NCBI GenBank assembly: GCA_021733705.1
Contig: JAIPKF010000036.1
Location: 1-11,534, forward strand
Origin: Chthoniobacterales bacterium
Lineage (GTDB): Bacteria; Verrucomicrobiota; Verrucomicrobiia; Chthoniobacterales; UBA6821
Length of the DNA: 11,534 bases
Direction of reading: 5' to 3'
In this document: piece after piece, positions 7,801 through 11,534 of the stretch
Numbering within the stretch: the stretch's first letter is position 1
How the letters are laid out: each line of letters opens with the position of its first letter
Notes under the pieces: generated by a model
What the model was told of the DNA's origin: nothing
Database searches by the model: none
What the model saw: only the letters and a program-made list of their open reading frames with translations
Translations under genes and position numbers: made by a program

Positions 7801-7917
7801 GGAGAAATAGAAGCCATACGTATGCCTACGCTTGCTGCTCTGTGTGGAATTTCAATACTAGAACCTAAAAAAATAGGGTTGAGTCGACTTGGAAATGATT
7901 CTGAAATTGTTGAGTAA
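4855..7917 (+). CDS. addB: AddB-like PD-(D/E)XK nuclease subunit of a double-strand-break repair helicase-nuclease, carrying a 60-codon repeat insertion
   Basis: This 1020-residue protein starts at GTG 4855. The N-terminal part (1 to about 620) resembles the inactive helicase-like half of AddB: VVVLPGRRAGRRLLEL (43-58) sits where Bacillus AddB has a Walker A motif, but GKT is absent. ITSCHEGFFPQ and NPFLSQGLQSRLGL (532-560) are typical helicase-like segments. The C-terminal RecB-type nuclease runs from about 713 and keeps its expected active-site residues: H755, D861 (GRIDRID), D876 and K878 (IIDYKT), and Q908/Y912 (QLPLY). The four iron-sulfur cysteines of Firmicute AddB are missing; position 723 is Ser. 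Residues 624-683 are encoded by repeat R3 and lie in the linker just before the nuclease domain. AddB would pair with the adjacent AddA-like helicase to resect broken DNA ends for RecA loading. The next gene starts two bases after the stop, implying translational coupling. Confidence 0.85.
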   Translation: MSTSLQTLFFDWKSPWLSHLATYLFYTWNQGTSSSQEDLSSTVVVLPGRRAGRRLLELMALEAEKEQWNFTPPTIVTLREAVTVLIKPSEETLPEGSAVAQRLAWHEAFRQLPKHHLENIHPFSKSAVLPSRGEELLGIIESLAKEMGSKGLDFHTVAIRVGEIFPESAEREEPRWKGLAYLQKSYRDIMASWGYSDPTDFLRSCLASGEVSNDRRVLVAGVVESAPLFQSFYEKTKPTLIVIAPKEHAQGFTNHGLLVKEYWLNHPAIIEDAQLIPCERSEDQAEEVVRLITHLKDTISHVTVAVQDVATLPLLQNRLENVGVQTRWAGGHPFRGGRLYQLLQAIAHFIDYKNSSGPTLAAMSALVRHPDIYPHCTSPELLLKKLDLLEREQLPVFLDKASLALSPKNEDLLVGIEELETLIGVDSEPLSLEEGASKLRTLLLRLFGKRQVHTETSEGHYFLGCLEECLQMLEQIEEMSPYISERFSMSSFLENLLNLLQEKNIPEREEPEALELLGWLELQADDAPYTIITSCHEGFFPQSERSNPFLSQGLQSRLGLNEEGLLLARDHYLLQSIVASRQVILIAPRYNGRGEPARPSRLLMMGLALEELPQRVLQLTQPLLTRIFHTDQLRKPGSKMDAALISKSSSGSVYAHSRRQTSSLALPHQPSRLPRYDQHEISGLKEKKERGLSHHISQFHARPLGTERVTRVTVTGLRTYLQSPRLFYLQHVLRLQEVEEPPLEMNAGHFGRLIHEVLGAFGMEEKNIPATDVQKLSTWLRRKLFSMAKHYFAPGPSLPIQLQLEAMAETLDGFAQAQVAHHQAGWKIIAAENQHYSSSPVLEERIVFEGGGSLMLQGRIDRIDWNQELKRWMIIDYKTRHDQEWKNATPNREHFQKKGEEILWKDFQLPLYLKLTAHWKVLQESGLPLPTIENTDLCYFQLPMETEQAGLSEPFDSKMIVPAWTEATRIMKAIVDGNFDPLGEIEAIRMPTLAALCGISILEPKKIGLSRLGNDSEIVE
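6725..6906 (+). repeat. R3: palindromic repeat element inserted in frame within addB
   Basis: Terminal inverted repeats TAACCCGGATATTTCAT (6725-6741) and ATGAAATATCCGGCTTA (6890-6906) match at 16 of 17 positions, with TA at both edges. The interior matches R4 in reverse almost throughout (GATCTCGAAGTCTTCCTCGG, CCGTCGTCAGACTTCATCGC), with central GTGTGTACGCACAC. Counting one TA as target duplication, the insert is 6725-6904, 180 bases, exactly 60 codons without a stop. Removing it gives CTC TTA AAA GAA, a smooth Leu-Leu-Lys-Glu join. The encoded peptide (residues 624-683) is rich in Ser, Arg and Pro, starts LTRIFHTDQLRKPGSK and has no resemblance to AddB family sequence that I can recognise. 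Confidence 0.93.
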
Positions 7918-7919
7918 TT

Positions 7920-10900
7920 ATGCCCCTCCTCATTCAACGAGCTTCAGCCGGGTCTGGTAAAACGGAGCAACTTGCACGCCGCTATTTACAGATTCTTTTG
8001 AACAAAGATTCATGCGACTATGAGGTCGATCCAGTTTCCATTGTAGCAGCAACGTTTACCAGGGAGGCCGCAGGAGAAATTTTAAATCGTATTTTGAAAA
8101 TACTTTCTACTGCATGTCAGGATAGATCGGTCTGCCAAAGCATCGTCGAAGAGACTTTAGTGCCGATTCCATCACCAATTGAATGCCAACAATTACTCCG
8201 GCGACTCATGGAGCAGATTAATTACCTTCGTATTGGAACTATCGATTCCCTCTTTGCTCAGCAAGCACGTGCTTTTGTTTTGGATCTTGGGATAGCCCCT
8301 CATTGGGAAATTGCAGATAGTCTGACGGCCAATAAACTGGCCCAAAGAACGTTGCTCCATCTTTTAAAGTTAGATCCTCAATTTGCACAAGATTGGAAAA
8401 TCCTACACCACTTCCAACGCTCTCTCTCCTTTGTGAGAAGAGGGGCTCTTCTTCTTGAAAAAAATCGTTTTGTGGCACTCAGTGAGCTACTCGGAAAAAC
8501 TCCAGAAAAAAAAATTCCTCCACAGAGAGTTTCAAAAGAAGAATCTGAGTCCATTCATCGCTTTTTTTCTTCATTTAATATTCCTCTTACTGCGCAAGGA
8601 AAACCTAATGGGCATTGGATAGCTGCACTCAAAAAAATAGAGTATGCTTTTACCCAACCTCTCTATCTCAAGGATGTGTTAGACCAAAGTCCTCTTTTTT
8701 CTCAACTGCTCCTTGAGGAACCCCGCTTTTACAGAAAAGAAATTCCTCAGGAATTTTTACGATTTTTTTCTCCGTTGATAGAAGCTTCACAAGCTGAACA
8801 ACAACGCTTGGCCTTGCTCCGAGAGGGAGCACTCCATCGTCTTGTTCAAAATTATCATCATCTGCGAAGTCACTACTCCTTTCAAGAGGGACGCTATACT
8901 TTCCAAGAAATTGAAGAAATCGTAAGTCACTCCTCACAGAAAATATCTAAGGAAGAGATCGAATTTCAGATGGACCTCTCTACGGAGCATCTCTTGATTG
9001 ATGAATATCAGGATACGAGTGAGCGTCAGCATGCCTTTCTCTATCCTTTAATTGGAGATGTTCTTGCGAAGGGGGGATGGGCTTTTGTGGTTGGAGATGT
9101 GAAGCAGGGAATTTATGGATGGAGAGGAGGAAAGCGGCATCTTCTCAGTTCTTTAGAGAAAGATTACCAACCCTATCTTCAAAAAACCAAACTTCACCAC
9201 ACGAGCTATCGTTCTAGCCCTGCCGTCCTGGAAGCAGTCAATCATGTTTTTGAGGCACTCAAAAATCAAGAGGTTGTTGAGAGTATGAAGGCTGGAGACT
9301 CATTTAAAAAAGCTGCAGCTCGTTGGTCTCTTGAATTTGAACCCCAAGTATCAGCTGCTTCTGTTGCTTGCTTAAGAGGGAGTGTCACTCTTCACAAAAT
9401 TCCGGCGGCTGTGGGGAAGCTTCAAGAAGAGATCATGGGATTGGTTATTCAAAAAGTTGTGGAGCTCGTACAAGCTCATCGACAGAAAGATCCTTTACGT
9501 GAAATTGCAATTCTTGTGAGACGTACAAAATTTATTCCTTCCCTGCTCCTGAATTTACGAGAAGGCGGAATATTAGCAAGTGGACAGGGAGGTAATCCCC
9601 TCGCCGATACACTGGCTGTAGAGGTCCTTCTCTCCTTGCTCTCGTGGATGGAGCACCCAGGAAATTCTGCAGCTTATGAACATGTAAACGCGTCTCCATT
9701 AGGAGACTTGCTAAAAGAACATGGGACCTCGCCTGCAACTCAAGGAGCTGCACTACGTGAACTTCTCGTGGATAGGGGTTATTCAAAGTGCCTGCGTGCT
9801 TGGGCCTCACGACCACTCTTTCATAATGCCTGCAGTGATTATGAGAGAGAACGTCTGGAACAATTTATAGCCATGGCCTCCCGCTTTGAATTGCTTGGTG
9901 GTGGGGCTCCCTCAGATCTTGTGGCACGAGCGCGTGAGGAGCGCGTGGAGAGTCCTTTAAGTCAAGGAGTACGGGTTCTTAGCATGCATGCTGCCAAGGG
10001 GCTCGAGTTTGAAACTGTGATTCTCATGGATCTCGACACCTCTATTTTTGGTGGGAGTACGGATGGAATGCATGTTCAAAGAACAACGGATGGAAAATTT
10101 TTTATTCAGAATAGTCGTGAAATGACCTTGCTACAAGGGAGAGAACATTTATTAAAAATCCATCAAGAGGAGCAATGGGAGGAGGCATTGAGTCTTCTCT
10201 ATGTGGCGATGACTCGTGCTATTTGCTTTTTAGATATTGTGATGATGGAAGATGTAAACGGGAAAATTCCAAAAAAAAGCATGGCAGGATGGCTCCGCAC
10301 CTCGGGGCTTGAAGACCATTGCTTCGATGGTCTTTCGCTCCAAGATCAGAGAAAAAAACGATCCCAAAAAAGCAGTGCTATTAAAAAAAATCCTTGTTCG
10401 TTTGAGATAACCTCACTTCAAAGGCCACCACTATTGCTGAAGCGCACCCCCTCCAAAGAAAATAAAAAAGGGGTTCGCCTGTTATCTGACTCGTTTTATA
10501 ATCGGAACGCTCGTTCGCATGGAATCTTCCAGCATCGTGTGCTTGCCCAGATAGAATGGGTTAAAAGAGCGGTATCTCACCCATTGATCGAAATACTGGA
10601 GAAGGAAGAGGATCGAGCTATTTTTGATGAGGAATACTTTTTCTCTAAGTGGAAAAAATGGTGGGTTACCTCATTGGAAGTCTGGAGGGAGCGTCGTTTT
10701 GCTGTTGTTCAAAAAAACGAGCTGCTTGTAGGAACTTTTGATAGGGTCGTTATAGGCTCCTTAGAAAAAACCCCCGTTGTAGCTGAAATCATCGATTTTA
10801 AAACAGCGCCAACCTTGGAAAAAGAACGATGTTACAATCAGTATAAGCTGCAGCTCGAAGAGTATCGAAAAGCTCTTCAACACTTGCTTCCAACATTACG

Positions 10901-10931
10901 ACACATTCAAACAAAAATTGTCTGGATTTAA
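7920..10931 (+). CDS. addA: AddA-like UvrD/Rep-family (SF1A) helicase with C-terminal PD-(D/E)XK nuclease
   Basis: This 1003-residue protein has the full SF1A helicase motif set: Walker A RASAGSGKT (7-15), Ia AATFTREAAGEI (43-54), II LLIDEYQDT (358-366), III VGDVKQGIYGWRGG (391-404), IV TSYRSSPAV (428-436), V HAAKGLEFETV (690-700) and VI LLYVAMTRA (759-767). The C-terminal nuclease shows GTFDRVV (938-944, D941), EIIDFKT (956-962, D959 and K961) and Q978/Y982. The enzyme would unwind broken duplex ends by ATP hydrolysis and cut one strand, while the AddB-like partner cuts the other. It is shorter than typical AddA (about 1,150-1,250 residues) and ends soon after the nuclease core. ATG 7920 lies two bases after the addB stop, with no Shine-Dalgarno, so re-initiation by terminating ribosomes is likely. 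The TAA stop lies at the edge of R4, but removing R4 with one TA still gives TAA. Confidence 0.92.
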   Translation: MPLLIQRASAGSGKTEQLARRYLQILLNKDSCDYEVDPVSIVAATFTREAAGEILNRILKILSTACQDRSVCQSIVEETLVPIPSPIECQQLLRRLMEQINYLRIGTIDSLFAQQARAFVLDLGIAPHWEIADSLTANKLAQRTLLHLLKLDPQFAQDWKILHHFQRSLSFVRRGALLLEKNRFVALSELLGKTPEKKIPPQRVSKEESESIHRFFSSFNIPLTAQGKPNGHWIAALKKIEYAFTQPLYLKDVLDQSPLFSQLLLEEPRFYRKEIPQEFLRFFSPLIEASQAEQQRLALLREGALHRLVQNYHHLRSHYSFQEGRYTFQEIEEIVSHSSQKISKEEIEFQMDLSTEHLLIDEYQDTSERQHAFLYPLIGDVLAKGGWAFVVGDVKQGIYGWRGGKRHLLSSLEKDYQPYLQKTKLHHTSYRSSPAVLEAVNHVFEALKNQEVVESMKAGDSFKKAAARWSLEFEPQVSAASVACLRGSVTLHKIPAAVGKLQEEIMGLVIQKVVELVQAHRQKDPLREIAILVRRTKFIPSLLLNLREGGILASGQGGNPLADTLAVEVLLSLLSWMEHPGNSAAYEHVNASPLGDLLKEHGTSPATQGAALRELLVDRGYSKCLRAWASRPLFHNACSDYERERLEQFIAMASRFELLGGGAPSDLVARAREERVESPLSQGVRVLSMHAAKGLEFETVILMDLDTSIFGGSTDGMHVQRTTDGKFFIQNSREMTLLQGREHLLKIHQEEQWEEALSLLYVAMTRAICFLDIVMMEDVNGKIPKKSMAGWLRTSGLEDHCFDGLSLQDQRKKRSQKSSAIKKNPCSFEITSLQRPPLLLKRTPSKENKKGVRLLSDSFYNRNARSHGIFQHRVLAQIEWVKRAVSHPLIEILEKEEDRAIFDEEYFFSKWKKWWVTSLEVWRERRFAVVQKNELLVGTFDRVVIGSLEKTPVVAEIIDFKTAPTLEKERCYNQYKLQLEEYRKALQHLLPTLRHIQTKIVWI

Positions 10932-11108
10932 ACCGCCTATTTCATACCGATCGTAACGAGGAGGCAGCGAAGGCTGATAGAGCAAGGCGAGCGATGAAGT
11001 CTGACGACGGCTGTGTGTACACACTGCCCGAGGAAGACTTCGAGATCAACGCAGCATCCATCTGGCTTCCCGGCTTCCGTAGGTGATCGGCATGAAATAT
11101 TTGGGTTA
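10929..11108 (-). repeat. R4: palindromic repeat element at the addA stop codon
   Basis: This is the reverse orientation of R3, matching it along the whole length with scattered substitutions and a net two-base shortening at the centre (GTGTGTACACAC, 11013-11024, a perfect 12-bp palindrome). The ends are TAAACCGCCTATTTCAT (10929-10945) and ATGAAATATTTGGGTTA (11092-11108), a degraded terminal inverted repeat with TA at both edges. The first TA is also the start of the addA TAA stop. The copy can fold into a long imperfect hairpin in the 3' untranslated region. No obvious intrinsic terminator other than this element lies between addA and the convergent small ORF. Confidence 0.9.
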
Positions 11109-11116
11109 ACCCCGGA

Positions 11117-11362
11117 TTAAATTACATTACCTGGATCCAAGCCTACCTTACCTGCATCAGCTACCTGCGTTTTACTCGAAATCGGTGATGCTGGTAGTGC
11201 TGATGCTATCCCATTTTCATTTATCCTATTTGGAGATGTTCCTAAAGATTGATTCGATGGCGCCTGCAATGAATTCTCCTTAGCTGAAGAAGGAGTGTTA
11301 GTAGAGGCTGCAGAAACCTCCATAGCACTTAAGGATACACTACTGTTTGGTATGCCACTCAT
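11117..11362 (-). CDS. Small Ser/Asn/Pro-rich hypothetical protein between repeat ends
   Basis: This 81-residue ORF starts at ATG (complement of 11360-11362), has an in-frame TAA four codons upstream and ends at TAA (complement of 11117-11119). The product MSGIPNSSVSLSAMEVSAAS... is rich in Ser, Ala, Asn and Pro, has no Cys, Trp, Tyr or Phe, and is probably disordered. It has no signal peptide or membrane helix. I do not recognise a family. Such composition occurs in the N-terminal secretion regions of bacterial effectors, but that is only an analogy. It lies convergent to addA, between R4 and R5, and sequences resembling element ends occur on both sides (11107-11117 and 11381-11394). No Shine-Dalgarno is visible, as for the other genes here. 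It may be a real small gene, a truncated gene, or cargo of a repeat element. Confidence 0.42.
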   Translation of the reverse strand: MSGIPNSSVSLSAMEVSAASTNTPSSAKENSLQAPSNQSLGTSPNRINENGIASALPASPISSKTQVADAGKVGLDPGNVI

Positions 11363-11380
11363 AAGAAATAGTTAGTTTTA

Positions 11381-11406
11381 AAATATGCGGGCTAGCCCGC
11401 ATATTT
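11381..11406. repeat. 26-bp perfect palindrome at a junction of two element ends
   Basis: AAATATGCGGGCT (11381-11393) is followed directly by its exact reverse complement AGCCCGCATATTT (11394-11406), with TA at the centre (11393-11394). The right half is the start of R5. The left half matches the right-hand terminus of the family (compare AAATATGCGGGTA at the end of R1), so two element ends meet here and share one TA. Confidence 0.85.
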
Positions 11407-11534
11407 CATACTGATCGTGACGAGGAGGCCGTGAAGGCTGATGGGGCAAGGCAGGCGAGCATTTTGATGTAGGGCTGTATGTGTACATACTGTCCAAATC
11501 AAAATGTGAGTCTAACGCAGCATCCATCTGGCTT
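11393..11534 (-). repeat. R5: palindromic repeat element, truncated by the window end
   Basis: The copy begins TAGCCCGCATATTTCATAC and continues ACTGATCGTGACGAGGAGGC, matching the right end of R3 read in reverse. Its middle (GAGCATTTTGATGTAGGGCTG) is the reverse of the R1-specific centre and differs from R3/R4. It reaches GCAGCATCCATCTGGCTT at the last base, which in R4 lies about 40 bases before the far terminus, so that far end lies just outside the window. Confidence 0.88.

Noticed and set aside
10929..10931. Truncation of AddA by R4
   Set aside because: AddA is short and its stop is at the repeat edge, but the reconstructed empty site also reads TAA, so the repeat did not create the stop.
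161..11534. CRISPR array
   Set aside because: The repeats are long, palindromic, thousands of bases apart, in both orientations and inside genes; there are no regular spacers or cas genes.

Overview
The window looks like a chromosomal stretch of a moderately AT-rich bacterium, probably from the Verrucomicrobiota/PVC group and possibly host-associated. The evidence for this is indirect: a membrane-anchored SurA/PpiD-like protein starting MLSIIRKNQHFLT, a DnaX ending in a DPLIQKALELF-type tail, and an AddB-like protein without a Walker A motif or Fe-S cysteines. The assignment is inference from family resemblance and could be wrong; alphaproteobacterial intracellular lineages are the main alternative. 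No gene has a recognisable Shine-Dalgarno sequence, and three of the five complete main genes start with GTG.

Layout, left to right: the 3' end of an HPr phosphocarrier gene (1-141); a 262-bp palindromic repeat (R1, 161-422) and a strong hairpin (444-479); a 520-aa SurA/PpiD-like periplasmic chaperone (590-2152); a 237-bp gap with only weak structure; a 127-aa TPR protein (2390-2773) whose stop codon lies at the edge of a 71-bp repeat (R2, 2771-2841); then a same-strand run dnaX (2932-4797), addB-like (4855-7917) and addA-like (7920-10931). DnaX is the clamp-loader subunit. AddA and AddB together would form a two-nuclease helicase that processes double-strand breaks for recombination. The right end holds repeat R4 (10929-11108), a small Ser/Asn-rich ORF on the minus strand (11117-11362), a 26-bp perfect palindrome and a truncated repeat R5 (11393 to the window end).

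The most interesting content is the repeat family. Five copies share near-identical termini (consensus TAGCCCGGATATTTCAT with its inverse at the other end). Every visible end is bounded by TA, and the copies occur in both orientations with variable middles. This is what a non-autonomous, MITE-like palindromic element duplicating a TA target would look like. One copy (R3) lies inside addB and adds exactly 60 codons in frame. Two others (R2, R4) sit precisely in the TA of a stop codon and leave the stop intact. The small right-end ORF lies between two sequences resembling the ends of another copy, so it may be cargo of such an element.
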